NCBI GenBank assembly: GCA_018812525.1
Contig: JAHJDE010000083.1
Span: forward strand, 1 to 39,627
Reading direction: 5' to 3'
DNA length: 39,627 nucleotides
From: Gammaproteobacteria bacterium
Lineage (GTDB): Bacteria > Pseudomonadota > Gammaproteobacteria > Chromatiales > Chromatiaceae
Shown here: one piece after another, positions 15,263 through 23,543 of the stretch
Numbering within the stretch: position 1 is the stretch's first letter
Layout of the letters: each line of letters starts with the position of its first letter
Notes under the pieces: generated by a model
Seen by the model: the letters and a program-made list of their open reading frames with translations, nothing else
Told to the model about the DNA's origin: nothing
The model's database searches: none
Program-made: the position numbers and the translations under genes

Positions 15263-15356
15263 GAGGGGAGAAGCGCCTCGAAAGGACTCGCGGCGGGTCT
15301 ACCGACCGATCATGGGGCGAGTCGAGCCACCCCGGATGATGAAGGCCGCCTCGCCC

Positions 15357-15401
15357 CCTTCGACTGCGCTTCCTTCGACTCCGCTTCCTTCGACTCCGCT
15401 C
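15357..15401. repeat. three tandem 15-bp units (CCTTCGACTCCGCTT)
   Basis: Same unit, same variant first unit and same right flank (CAGGACAGGCCTGATCGTT) as the five-unit array at 3941-4015, but with three units. The two copies flank the inserted chemosensory operon: one just past its last gene, one upstream of its first gene. Confidence 0.85.
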
Positions 15402-15467
15402 AGGACAGGCCTGATCGTTCCCCCTCTCCCCAAATGGGGGAGGGGGCAAACGCGCGCTTCGCGACTT

Positions 15468-16337
15468 TCACAGTAAGACTTGCCGGGCATCGAACACAGG
15501 GCCATCGACGCAGACCCGTTTCATCGCGATTCCTTCCGCCGTGGCGACGGGGACCACGCAGCCGGCGCAGCCGCCCACGCCACAGGCCATGAACTCTTCC
15601 AGGGAGACCTGGCAGGGGAGGGCGTACTCCTTTGCCAGACGCGCCACGGCTACGAGCATGGGATGGGGGCCGCAGGCGAGGATCTCCACTTCCCTTCTGG
15701 CCTCTTCGGCCAATCCATCCAGCCAGAGCCGTGCAAGATCGGTGACGTATCCCTCATGACAGCCCGGAAATCCCCTCAGACTGGCCAGGCGGCAGGGAAT
15801 GCCCCAATCGTCCAGGAGGGGCATGCTGGCCATGACATGCGGCGGAAGTTGAGGGGTATGAATCTGGGAAGGTTTCGGCTGAAAGGGGAATGGGACCTCC
15901 GACCCCAAGATGACAAAGGGGGAATAACCGCCTTGCCGTTTGAGATCTTCCGTCAGGAAGAGCATGGGGGGCATGCCAACCCCGCCTCCGATCAGGAGAG
16001 GGCGTCTGCCGGTTACCCTGAACGGCGTTCCAATGGGACCGAGCAGATCGATAGTCTCGCCGATCATGCGCTCGGCGAGGAGGCGGGTGCCCTCGCCGAC
16101 TGCCTTGTAGAGCAACTCGATCCATCCCTCCCCCGGAGAGGTCCGCATGAGGGAGATGGGACGGCGCAGGGGCCGTTGTGGGTGGACCTGGAGATGGACG
16201 AATTGGCCGGACTTTGCCTGGGCAGCGCAGTCCGGGGCCTGAAGGCGCAGGATGTGTTGTTCGCCCGCAAGGTGTTCGTGGCACAGGATCTGCGCCTGTT
16301 CGTTAAAGATGGTGTCGCGGTGTGTTTTGGCGTTCAT
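15468..16337 (-). CDS. pyrK: PyrK-like dihydroorotate dehydrogenase electron-transfer subunit
   Basis: 289 aa, ferredoxin-reductase fold. FAD-binding RRPIS at 59-62, a nucleotide-binding GGGVGMPP at 117-124, ACGPHPML at 221-228, and a C-terminal [2Fe-2S] cluster with C252, C257, C260 and C276 (FMACGVGGCAGC, then KRVCVDGPVF). In class 1B enzymes PyrK passes electrons from dihydroorotate dehydrogenase PyrD to NAD. No pyrD is in this window, and many gammaproteobacteria use the membrane class 2 enzyme, so the partner may be a distant pyrD or another flavoenzyme. The start codon overlaps the preceding pyrC-like stop by 4 bp. Confidence 0.88.
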   Translation of the reverse strand: MNAKTHRDTIFNEQAQILCHEHLAGEQHILRLQAPDCAAQAKSGQFVHLQVHPQRPLRRPISLMRTSPGEGWIELLYKAVGEGTRLLAERMIGETIDLLGPIGTPFRVTGRRPLLIGGGVGMPPMLFLTEDLKRQGGYSPFVILGSEVPFPFQPKPSQIHTPQLPPHVMASMPLLDDWGIPCRLASLRGFPGCHEGYVTDLARLWLDGLAEEARREVEILACGPHPMLVAVARLAKEYALPCQVSLEEFMACGVGGCAGCVVPVATAEGIAMKRVCVDGPVFDARQVLL

Positions 16338-17623
16338 GAATGCCTATAAACGATACGCCCTTCAAAGAGGGTGTGGGTGACTTGGCCGGTAAAGCGCCAG
16401 CCCAGGAAGGGGCTGTTGTGCCCCGCACTGATCATGCTGTCCTCGGTGAAGGTCCAATCCCTTTCCGGGTCGAAGATACAGATATCGGCAGAGTTACCGA
16501 CGCCGAGGCGCCCTGCCGCGATGCCGAGGATCGCGGCAGGGCCGGCCGTGACGCGGGCGAGGGCATCGGAGAGGGAAAGCACCCCGTCCTCGACCAGCTT
16601 CAAGGTCAGGGGCAGCAGGGTTTCCAGGGCGGAGATGCCGGGCGCGGTGGAGGGGAACGGAACCAGCTTGGCGTCCGGTTCATGGGGTTGGTGATCAGAA
16701 CAAATGGCGGAGATGACACCCGCTGCAACCCCCTCGCGGAGCGCTTGCCGGTCTTGAAGCGTACGCAACGGCGGCATGACATGGCACTGGCTGTTGAACT
16801 GGTCCACATCCAGCTCCGTGAGGTGAAGCTGATGGGCCGGGACATCGGCGCTGACTTGCAGGCCGTCCCCTTGGGCGCGGCGGATCATGCGCAGGGAAGT
16901 GGCTGCCGATATGCCCCGGAAGTGGATGCGGGCGCCGGTTTGCGCCGCCAGGGCCAAGTCGCGGGCCACAGCCACGCATTCGGCAGCCGAGGGTATTCCC
17001 GGTAGCCCCAACCGGGTGGCGACGGGTCCCTCGTGGACGCAGCCGTTGTCCCGCAGATGCTGGTCCTCGGGGCGCAGGAACACCAGCAGGCCATAGGTGG
17101 CCGCGTATTCCAAGGCGCGACGCTCCACGAGGGTATTCTTCAAGGGCCTGTGGACGTTGCTGACGGCGACGCAGCCAGCCTCTTTCAGCGCAGCCATTTC
17201 GCTGATGATCTCCCCGCCCAGCCCCTGGGTCAGGGCGCCGATCGGCAGCACCATGGCCTTGCCGCTCTGCTTGGCGCGGCGCCGGATCAGCTCGATGACG
17301 GCGGGGGTGTCGATGACCGGATCGGTATCCGGTGCGCAGCAGAGGGTGGTGATGCCTGCCTTGGCGGCGGCGGCAGTCTCGCTGGCTATGGTTGCCTTAT
17401 GCTCCTGGCCGGGTTCACGTAGGTGCGTATTGAGGTCAACAAGGCCTGGACAGACGATTTTGTCCAGGGCATCGATAAAAAACTCAGCCTCAAACCCCGG
17501 CGGCCTTTCACCGATGGCCAGAATGCGTCCCTCCGCGACGTAGATGTCGGTGGTTTCGTCGATAGCGTTAGCCGGATCAATCAAGCGGCCGTTGAGGATG
17601 GCGGTGCGCGGAGCCGCTTTCAT
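16334..17623 (-). CDS. pyrC': dihydroorotase-like PyrC', probably non-catalytic
   Basis: 429 aa, amidohydrolase fold, class I dihydroorotase family. The normal metal-binding D-x-H-x-H reads [10 protein letters not shown], so the first His is Asn65 (H67 retained). The usual FSDDG segment is replaced by [10 protein letters not shown], and the two later metal His regions are altered ([18 protein letters not shown]), although ICSDHQPH is kept. In Pseudomonas the pyrB-linked PyrC' (PyrX) is an inactive homologue needed to assemble aspartate transcarbamoylase dodecamers; the altered residues and the 4-bp overlap with pyrB point to the same role. An active pyrC should exist elsewhere in the genome. 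Confidence 0.87.
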   Translation of the reverse strand: MKAAPRTAILNGRLIDPANAIDETTDIYVAEGRILAIGERPPGFEAEFFIDALDKIVCPGLVDLNTHLREPGQEHKATIASETAAAAKAGITTLCCAPDTDPVIDTPAVIELIRRRAKQSGKAMVLPIGALTQGLGGEIISEMAALKEAGCVAVSNVHRPLKNTLVERRALEYAATYGLLVFLRPEDQHLRDNGCVHEGPVATRLGLPGIPSAAECVAVARDLALAAQTGARIHFRGISAATSLRMIRRAQGDGLQVSADVPAHQLHLTELDVDQFNSQCHVMPPLRTLQDRQALREGVAAGVISAICSDHQPHEPDAKLVPFPSTAPGISALETLLPLTLKLVEDGVLSLSDALARVTAGPAAILGIAAGRLGVGNSADICIFDPERDWTFTEDSMISAGHNSPFLGWRFTGQVTHTLFEGRIVYRHS

Positions 17624-18591
17624 GCCTCGCCTCCACGGTCCGGGGCCTGCATGCAGAGGGACATGACCGCCATACGCACGGCGATACCGAATGTGACCTG
17701 TTGCAGGATGACCGAACGCTTGCCGTCGGCCACGGCTGAATCCATCTCGACGCCGCGATTGATGGGACCTGGGTGCATGACGATGGCCTCAGGATGCAGG
17801 AGGTCGAGCCGACGCTCGGTGAGGCCGAACAGCCGGAAATATTCGTGCTCGCTGGGGATGAAGGCCCCCTGCATCCGCTCCCTTTGCAGCCGCAGCATGA
17901 TCACCACGTCGGCGCCGCGAATGCCTTCTTCCATGTTGGTGTAGGGATGTACGCCCATGGCGCGGATATCGCCCGGCATCAGGGTTCGCGGTGCGATGAC
18001 GCGGACCTCCTCCACCCCGAGGCTGTTGAGGGCGGCGATCTGGGAGCGGGCCACCCGGGAGTGGAGAATATCGCCGACAATGGCTACCTTGAGGTGGTGA
18101 AACTCTCCCTTGTGGCGACGGATGGTGAACATGTCCAGCATGGCTTGAGTGGGATGGGCATGGCGCCCGTCGCCCGCGTTAATCACACTGACGTGCGGCG
18201 CGGCGTGCTGGGCGATGAAATGGGCCGACCCACTCTCGTTGTGCCGGACCACGAACATGTCCACCTGCATGGCCTCCAGGTTGCGCAGGGTATCGAGTAG
18301 CGTCTCTCCCTTGGTGGTGGAGGATGTGCCGATGTTGAGATTGAGCACATCGGCTGAAAGCCGCTTGGCCGCAAGCTCGAAGGTGGTTCGGGTGCGGGTG
18401 CTGGTCTCGAAGAAGAGGTTGGCGATCACCTTGCCACGCAGCAGCGGTACCTTCTTGACGGTGCGTTCGCCGACGCCGGCGAAGGACTCCGCCGTATCCA
18501 GGATCTCTGTCAACAGGGCGCGGTCGAGACCATCGATGGACAGAAAATGGCGCAATCGCCCCTGTTCATTCAATTGAAGGTTGTTTCTCAT
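17620..18591 (-). CDS. pyrB: aspartate carbamoyltransferase catalytic subunit
   Basis: 323 aa. Condenses carbamoyl phosphate and aspartate to carbamoyl aspartate in pyrimidine synthesis. Carbamoyl-phosphate-binding STRTRTTFE at 64-72, the SSTTKGET loop, HPTQAMLD (AHPTQ) and [10 protein letters not shown] near the C terminus are all intact. Overlaps pyrR upstream and pyrC' downstream by 4 bp each (ATGA), so the three are translationally coupled. No pyrI regulatory subunit is present, consistent with the PyrB-PyrC' class of enzyme. Confidence 0.97.
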   Translation of the reverse strand: MRNNLQLNEQGRLRHFLSIDGLDRALLTEILDTAESFAGVGERTVKKVPLLRGKVIANLFFETSTRTRTTFELAAKRLSADVLNLNIGTSSTTKGETLLDTLRNLEAMQVDMFVVRHNESGSAHFIAQHAAPHVSVINAGDGRHAHPTQAMLDMFTIRRHKGEFHHLKVAIVGDILHSRVARSQIAALNSLGVEEVRVIAPRTLMPGDIRAMGVHPYTNMEEGIRGADVVIMLRLQRERMQGAFIPSEHEYFRLFGLTERRLDLLHPEAIVMHPGPINRGVEMDSAVADGKRSVILQQVTFGIAVRMAVMSLCMQAPDRGGEA

Positions 18592-19136
18592 CCTGGGCTT
18601 CCGGCGCGCGCCTCCCGTTTGGTTTGGCCGATGATCAAATTAAGGGGATTCGGGCCGGTGAGAGTCACCCGATTGTCGCACCCTTCAACCCGCATGCCGC
18701 TGACCTTGGGTTCTATGGGGAGTTCGCGACCATCCCGCTCCACCAGGGTGACCAGGGCGACCGAGGCGGGGCGGCCGTAATCGAAGATCTCATTGAGGGC
18801 CGCGCGCACGGTTCGCCCACTCTGCAAGACATCATCCACCAGCAGTACATGACGATCCTCCAGGGAAAATGGGATGGAGGAGGGCCGCACCAGGGGATGC
18901 ATGCCGATGCGGGTGAAGTCGTCGCGATAAAAGCTGATGTCCAGGGACCCCAGGGGTTCACGGATTCCCAGGATTTGGTGAAGCCGCTCTGCGACCCAGA
19001 CACCCCCCGTGTGGATGCCGATCATCACCGGGTCCAGGATGCCCCGTTGGGAGAGATCGGTCCGGAGTTCATTGGCGATGCGGGCGATCAGGTCCTGGAC
19101 CTCATTGCTGCCGAGAGCCTGTGCTTCACCCATCAT
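18588..19136 (-). CDS. pyrR: PyrR bifunctional regulator / uracil phosphoribosyltransferase-like protein
   Basis: 182 aa. PRTase fold with the PRPP-binding motif [14 protein letters not shown] and the [13 protein letters not shown] segment; [11 protein letters not shown] matches the PyrR flexible loop. In Gram-positives PyrR attenuates pyr transcription by binding mRNA; in Pseudomonas the linked copy also affects pyr expression. Its start overlaps the 3' end of ruvX and is ambiguous: GTG 19142, ATG 19136 or ATG 19133. I chose 19136, which has a weak GAGTG upstream. It overlaps pyrB by 4 bp. Confidence 0.92.
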   Translation of the reverse strand: MMGEAQALGSNEVQDLIARIANELRTDLSQRGILDPVMIGIHTGGVWVAERLHQILGIREPLGSLDISFYRDDFTRIGMHPLVRPSSIPFSLEDRHVLLVDDVLQSGRTVRAALNEIFDYGRPASVALVTLVERDGRELPIEPKVSGMRVEGCDNRVTLTGPNPLNLIIGQTKREARAGSPG

Positions 19137-19527
19137 ATTCACTCAACCATGTTTCAATAATCAGTTTCGCGGCAAAGGCATCGATGCCACCCGACCTGTC
19201 CAGGCGGTCCCCATATTCCGCACAGGCGATCCGCGAGGTCAGGCGCTCATCGGCCAGATGGACCGGCAGCCGGTACCGCCCCTCCAATTGGCGACCAAAA
19301 CGGCGGATGCGTTCGGTCAAGGCCGTCGGGGTATCGTCCATGTTGAATGGCAGCCCCACTACCAATGCGTCCGGCTTCCATTCGCCGATCAGCCGCTGGA
19401 TGGCATCCCAGTCCGGGCGTTGCTGCACCATGGCCAGGGTGGTCAGCGGCGATGCCTGACGGGTCAGGGTCTGGCCGACGGCTACACCGGTCTTGCGACT
19501 GCCGTAATCGAAACCCAGGACCAGCAT
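19126..19527 (-). CDS. ruvX: RuvX/YqgF-family Holliday-junction-resolvase-like nuclease
   Basis: 133 aa, the standard length. RNase H-like fold: [17 protein letters not shown] carries the first catalytic Asp (D7), followed by [12 protein letters not shown] and the HLADERLTS segment with the other acidic residues. The family has been linked to pre-16S rRNA 5'-end maturation and to junction resolution. AGGAGGG sits 6 nt before the start. Its 3' end overlaps pyrR by about 10 bp. Confidence 0.95.
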   Translation of the reverse strand: MLVLGFDYGSRKTGVAVGQTLTRQASPLTTLAMVQQRPDWDAIQRLIGEWKPDALVVGLPFNMDDTPTALTERIRRFGRQLEGRYRLPVHLADERLTSRIACAEYGDRLDRSGGIDAFAAKLIIETWLSEYDG

Positions 19528-19557
19528 TCTATACCCTCCTCTATATCCTCCACCCCC

Positions 19558-20121
19558 TCAGGCATGCCCCGCTTCACTGGAGATCAGGTTCAGGTTGACG
19601 CCGAGGCATGCGGCGGCCTGGATCAAACGCTGTTCCGCAGGGGTCGAGAAGATGATGTCCCGATCGGCCGGACCGCTGAGCCAGGCATTATGGCTCAACT
19701 CCTGCGCCAGTTGGCCGGCACCCCAGCCGGCATAGCCCAGGGCCATCAGGAACCGGGCTGGGCCGCGATTCTGGGCGATCGCCTCCAGAATATCCCGCGA
19801 GGTGGTGATACTGACGCCTGGGGCGACCGATAGGGTCGAATCCCAGCTGTGATTGTCGTCATGCAGGACGAATCCCCGCTCTGCCTGCACTGGACCGCCC
19901 TGATAAACGGGGATCCGGTGAAGTACCTCATCCTCGGCGCTGATCGAGAGCTGCTCGAAGATGTCACCCAGCTTCAAGTCCATGGGTCGATTAATGATAA
20001 TGCCCATGGCACCCTGATCGGAATGTTCGCACAGGTAGGTGAGTGAGCGGGCGAAATTGGGGTCTTGCAGCCCCGGCATGGCGCACAGAAAGTGGTTTGT
20101 CAGAATGATTTCTCGGGTCAT
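19558..20121 (-). CDS. algH: YqgE/AlgH family protein
   Basis: 187 aa, the usual family length when started at MTREIILTNHFL (20121) and not at the upstream ATG (20157). Family marks are NHFLCAMPGLQDPNF, SLTYLCEHSDQGAMGIIINRP, VYQGGPVQAERGFVLH and LGYAGWGAGQLAQEL. Cytoplasmic, exact biochemical role unknown; in Pseudomonas it affects alginate expression. It almost always precedes ruvX, as here. Confidence 0.95.
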   Translation of the reverse strand: MTREIILTNHFLCAMPGLQDPNFARSLTYLCEHSDQGAMGIIINRPMDLKLGDIFEQLSISAEDEVLHRIPVYQGGPVQAERGFVLHDDNHSWDSTLSVAPGVSITTSRDILEAIAQNRGPARFLMALGYAGWGAGQLAQELSHNAWLSGPADRDIIFSTPAEQRLIQAAACLGVNLNLISSEAGHA

Positions 20122-20153
20122 GGCTGGATATTGGGGCCTTCCGCCGGGGCGGG

Positions 20154-21026
20154 TCAATTTCCTGTGAAGAGTTGGTTGGCGCTGGTGAATCGCCAGGTGC
20201 GCGTTATGTGAAGCACATCGACCTCGTCAGCGATATTCGCCGGGAAAGGGGCATAGGGCGCGGCCAGGCGCAGGATGCGGACGGCTGCGTCGTCCAGCAC
20301 CTTTTGTCCCGAGGAGCGATTCAGGACGATGTTCAAAATAGTCCCATCGGGCCGGAGGCTGACAGTTAGCATCAGGTTCCCGTAGAGCTTCTGCCGCTTG
20401 GCCTCATCGGGGAAGTTGAGGGTGCCGATGCGCTCCACCTTCTGTTTCCAGGCCTGAAGATAGGCGGCGTATTTGTATTCCTGGGTGGAGGCGGAGATGA
20501 ATTTGGTGCGCGGCCGCTTGGCGTAGGCATCCATTTTCATGTCGAGTTCGGCGGTCTGCCGTTCGATCTCCTGACTGAGTTGCTCAAAAATGTCCCTGGC
20601 CGAGGTGACCTTTGGTACCTTTGGCTTTTCCTGCTTCTGCCGGGGCACGGGTTTTGGCGCCCGTTGCGCGGAGACGACTTTCTCCTTGGCTGTTTGCGGT
20701 TCGGATGCCCCAGCTCCCATCTGCTCGCGGCTGGGGTGCTCCTGTGGATTTGTGGCGGGTGGCGTAATGCGGGTCTTGGGTACCCTGGGCGCCTCCAGGG
20801 TGCCACCACCCTGCTGGCTGGTCTGGGCCAGAAAATCGGCCTTTTCGGGCTTCTCCGCCTGGCGCGGATGCCGCACCACAGTGATCTCCAGAGTCCGCTC
20901 CGGGGCCTGGGAGAGGACCTGATCGAAATCGAAGCTCACCCCCAGAATGACGAGAGAGTGGAGCCCCATCGCCAGAAAAAGGGTAAGCGCTAGTTTGTCG
21001 TTTGCAGTGATGGCACCTATATTCAT
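20154..21026 (-). CDS. tonB3: TonB-family energy transducer (TonB3-like)
   Basis: 290 aa. One N-terminal membrane anchor about 13-31 (LALTLFLAMGLHSLVILGV), a long Pro/Lys/Gln-rich periplasmic spacer about 55-140, then a TonB C-terminal domain about 185-285 with the YKYAAYLQAWKQKVERIG helix, GNLMLTVSLRPDGTILNIVL and VLDDAAVRILRLAAPYAPFP. TonB3 of P. aeruginosa, encoded at the same position next to gshB, is needed for twitching and pilus assembly, so this copy may serve pilus function as well as or in place of iron uptake. The gap to algH is 32 bp. Confidence 0.9.
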   Translation of the reverse strand: MNIGAITANDKLALTLFLAMGLHSLVILGVSFDFDQVLSQAPERTLEITVVRHPRQAEKPEKADFLAQTSQQGGGTLEAPRVPKTRITPPATNPQEHPSREQMGAGASEPQTAKEKVVSAQRAPKPVPRQKQEKPKVPKVTSARDIFEQLSQEIERQTAELDMKMDAYAKRPRTKFISASTQEYKYAAYLQAWKQKVERIGTLNFPDEAKRQKLYGNLMLTVSLRPDGTILNIVLNRSSGQKVLDDAAVRILRLAAPYAPFPANIADEVDVLHITRTWRFTSANQLFTGN

Positions 21027-21086
21027 CTGCGTGATTATCGCTCGAACGGATATTCCTGTCAGGGGTCTTGGGATGGGCTGCTTGAA

Positions 21087-22052
21087 TTAGGAAGTCACTG
21101 GTCCTGATGCCAGTCTCTCCTCGATGGCATCCATCAAATCGCCGGCAATATTGATCCCGAACTGCCGGTCGAGTTCCCGGATGCAGGTGGGGCTGGTGAT
21201 GTTGATCTCTGTCAGCCAGTCTCCGATGACATCAAGCCCGGCAAAAAGAATGCCCCTTTCCAGAAGCACGGGGCCCACTTTCGCGGCGATCTCATGGTCC
21301 CTGCTGCTGAGAGGCCGGCCAACACCCTTGCCGCCCGCTGCCAGATTCCCCCTGGTCTCGCCGGGGGAAGGCATGCGCGCCAAGACATAGGGAACCGGCT
21401 TGCCATTGACCATCAACAGACGTTTATCGCCCGCAGAGATTTCCGGGATAAAGCGTTGCGCCATGGAATACCCTGTTCCCTGGGCGGTCAGGGTCTCGAT
21501 AATGACACTGATGTTGGGGTCATTGGGGCCAATGCGGAAAATGGATTCCCCGCCCATGCCGCCGAGGGGCTTGACGATGATGTCGCCCTGCCGCGCCAGA
21601 AACTCCCGAATACGCCAACCCTCACGGGTGACCAGGGTTGGCGGGATGAGTTCCGGGAAATGGGTGATAAAAAGTTTCTCGTTGGCGTCACGAAGGCTCC
21701 GGGGCCGGTTGACGACCAGGGTACCCCTTCGTTCCGCCAGTTCAAGCAGGTGGGTGGTGTAGACATATTCCACGTCGAAGGGCGGGTCCTTACGCATGAG
21801 AACCACATCGAGTTCATCAAGGGCGCAATCCTGTTCCTCCAGGAAAACGAACCAGTCCTGCTCTTGGTCGCGCACCGCCAGCCGCCGCATACGTGCGCGG
21901 CATGCGCCCTGGTTGAGGTAAAGATCGCGCTGCTCCATATAGTAGATGGGACAGCCCCTGCGCTGGGCCTCCAGCAGCATGGCCAGGGTGCTGTCTTTGG
22001 CAGGCTTGATGGACACGATGGGGTCCATGACGACGCCGAGGCTGAATGGCAT
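21087..22052 (-). CDS. gshB: glutathione synthetase
   Basis: 321 aa ATP-grasp enzyme that adds glycine to gamma-glutamylcysteine. N-terminal LGVVMDPIVSIKPAKDST matches the family start; LMRKDPPFDVEYVYTTH, IVKPLGGMGGESIFRI (ATP-binding loop), GDKRLLMVNGKPVPYVLAR and FAGLDVIGDWLTEINITSPT are diagnostic. AGGA is 8 nt before the start. First gene of the leftward operon gshB-tonB-algH-ruvX-pyrR-pyrB-pyrC'-pyrK and divergent from pilG. Confidence 0.96.
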   Translation of the reverse strand: MPFSLGVVMDPIVSIKPAKDSTLAMLLEAQRRGCPIYYMEQRDLYLNQGACRARMRRLAVRDQEQDWFVFLEEQDCALDELDVVLMRKDPPFDVEYVYTTHLLELAERRGTLVVNRPRSLRDANEKLFITHFPELIPPTLVTREGWRIREFLARQGDIIVKPLGGMGGESIFRIGPNDPNISVIIETLTAQGTGYSMAQRFIPEISAGDKRLLMVNGKPVPYVLARMPSPGETRGNLAAGGKGVGRPLSSRDHEIAAKVGPVLLERGILFAGLDVIGDWLTEINITSPTCIRELDRQFGINIAGDLMDAIEERLASGPVTS

Positions 22053-22261
22053 GCGCGATTTCCTGGTGACCTTGGGAAGTGTCGCGGCATTGTCTGCCCT
22101 TCATTTGTAACGGGCAAGCACCCTGAGGCGAACGGAGCTAGACTCTGAGGCACTTGTAAAAAGTGCTGTCCCGGCGCCCCGTCTGCGTTGAAGGACGTGA
22201 ACAAAATATCAGTTTTTTGTGAGATTGATGCCATAATCGTTTCAATTATTGGTGCATTTTG

Positions 22262-22486
22262 GTAGCTATTCAGATCGCCCCAGAAAATGCGATTTCTTGC
22301 GGCGACCAAAGGGGAGAGTAAGACTTCTCCCCCTTGGATGAGTGGTACATGGATGTGCCGTTTACGGACCAAAGGACGGAGGAGTGGTACATGGATGTGC
22401 CGTTTACGGACCAAAGGACGGAAACCCCAAAAGCTGTGGAGTAACCATTCAGATCGCCCAAAAAGCCGGTCGACCTGAATAGTTAC
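22262..22486. repeat. 225-bp composite repeat upstream of pilG
   Basis: The ends GTAGCTATTCAG (22262-22273) and CTGAATAGTTAC (22475-22486) are inverted repeats with one mismatch. A second inward copy GTAACCATTCAG is at 22441-22452, and ATTCAGATCGCCC occurs twice (22268, 22447). Inside are the two 42-bp tandem units at 22341-22424. There is no gene. It occupies most of the 494-bp gshB-pilG gap; the pilG promoter probably lies in or just after it (A/T-rich TTTTGTATTTAAAAT at 22490-22504), which is tentative. Confidence 0.6.
22341..22424. repeat. two tandem 42-bp units
   Basis: Two adjacent copies (22341-22382 and 22383-22424) of a unit beginning GAGTGGTACATGGATGTG and continuing with CCGTTTACGGACCAAAGGA. 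A diverged copy (35 of 43 bases identical by my alignment) lies in frame within chpA at 30515-30557. Confidence 0.9.
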
Positions 22487-22546
22487 GCATTTTGTATTTA
22501 AAATCGCTCGTTGGCTGGCGACGGCGTTGAGACACGAGGTGTGAGC

Positions 22547-22948
22547 GTGACAGAAAATGGCGACTCGGTTCTGGCTGGCCTCAAGGTGATGGTGATCGAT
22601 GACAGTAAAACCATCCGCAGGACAGCCGAGAGCTTGCTTAAAAAGGCGGGGTGCGACGTACTGACCGCCACGGACGGGTTCGAGGCGTTGTCGATGATTG
22701 CCGATCAAAGGCCCAACGTGATCTTTGTCGACATCATGATGCCTCGACTGGATGGCTACCAGACTTGCGCCTTGATCAAGAACAATCCCCAATTCAAGGC
22801 GACGCCTGTCATCATGCTCTCCAGCAAAGATGGCCTCTTTGATCGCGCACGCGGACGGATAGTCGGATCAGAGCAATATCTCACGAAGCCTTTCACCAAA
22901 GACGAGCTACTGAACGCCATCCGCCCTTACGTCGGGCGGGCTGCGTGA
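22547..22948 (+). CDS. pilG: PilG twitching response regulator
   Basis: 133-aa single receiver. LKVMVIDDSKTIRRTAESLLKKAG, phospho-acceptor Asp in VIFVDIMMPRLDGYQTCALIKNN, and LSSKDGLFDRARGRIVGS with LTKPF are near-identical in pattern to Pseudomonas PilG. It is phosphorylated by ChpA and promotes pilus extension and cAMP signalling. GTG at 22547 is the start, with GAGG 7 nt upstream; the frame continues upstream without a credible site. First gene of the Pil-Chp cluster; the five-hairpin element separates it from pilH. Confidence 0.96.
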   Translation: MTENGDSVLAGLKVMVIDDSKTIRRTAESLLKKAGCDVLTATDGFEALSMIADQRPNVIFVDIMMPRLDGYQTCALIKNNPQFKATPVIMLSSKDGLFDRARGRIVGSEQYLTKPFTKDELLNAIRPYVGRAA

Positions 22949-22993
22949 AGCAACCTGTTATGCGTTGAGCGAATTCCAGGAGGAACTTGCAAA

Positions 22994-23132
22994 ATGGCCA
23001 TCCTGACCATTTTGCAAGGCGAAAACGAAAAATGCGATTTTTCGTTTTCTTCATTTTCAATGGCCTAGGCCATTGAAAATGGCGGTTCATCCCTGAACCG
23101 CAAGAGGTTCTTGCAGTTTTGCAAGAACCTCC
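22994..23132. repeat. five-hairpin repeat element, copy 2 (between pilG and pilH)
   Basis: Collinear with 1-139. The hairpins are at 22988-23018 (11-bp arms TTGCAAAATGG/CCATTTTGCAA, extending left of the shared block), 23022-23048, 23054-23079 (here a perfect 26-bp palindrome), 23084-23099 and 23104-23131. It fills the pilG-pilH gap and would form a string of stem-loops in the cotranscript, ending 27 bp before the pilH start codon. Confidence 0.88.
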
Positions 23133-23158
23133 CAGGTTAACGATTGGAGACGCGGAAG

Positions 23159-23521
23159 ATGGCGAATATTTTGATCGTAGATGACTCACCCACAGAGGTG
23201 TACGTCCTCAGCAATATTCTGAAAGGCGCAGGTTACGGCGTGTTCACCGCCAATGATGGTGAATCTGGTGTACAGGCAGCCAGGGAGCACAAACCGGATC
23301 TCATCCTCATGGACGTGGTCATGCCTGGCCTCAACGGCTTTCAGGCGACCCGAGAACTGTCCAAGGACCCTGCTACCGCCTCAATCCCCGTCATCCTGGT
23401 GACCACCAAGGATCAAGAAACCGACAAGACCTGGGGAATGCGTCAGGGCGCCAAGGGTTACGTCGTCAAGCCCGTAGCTGATGCTGAGTTGATCGCCAAG
23501 ATCAGGGCGACTCTGGGTTGA
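23159..23521 (+). CDS. pilH: PilH twitching response regulator
   Basis: 120-aa single receiver: ILIVDDSPTEVYVL, phospho-acceptor in DLILMDVVMPGLNGFQATR, VTTKDQETDKTWGMRQGAKGY and VVKPV. PilH opposes PilG and supports retraction or acts as a phosphate sink in Pil-Chp systems. The start at 23159 has GGAG 9 nt upstream; the upstream TTG at 23144 is disfavoured. It follows the palindromic repeat and precedes pilI by 22 bp. Confidence 0.95.
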   Translation: MANILIVDDSPTEVYVLSNILKGAGYGVFTANDGESGVQAAREHKPDLILMDVVMPGLNGFQATRELSKDPATASIPVILVTTKDQETDKTWGMRQGAKGYVVKPVADAELIAKIRATLG

Positions 23522-23543
23522 GATATTTGCGGCAGGTTATCGC

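Noticed and set aside
15468-22052. Novel operon linking glutathione, TonB and pyrimidine genes
   Set aside because: The gene order is known from Pseudomonas and relatives, so it is a conserved neighbourhood and not a new system.
22214-22232. CRP half-site and promoter between gshB and pilG
   Set aside because: Only one TGTGA half is present and the minus-35/minus-10 spacing is wrong.
22341-22424. CRISPR array
   Set aside because: The two 42-bp units are directly adjacent with no spacers and no cas genes nearby; they are a simple tandem duplication.
21488-22792. 434-aa minus-strand frame spanning gshB, the intergenic region and pilG
   Set aside because: Out of frame with gshB and antisense to pilG; part of it is translated repeat DNA.
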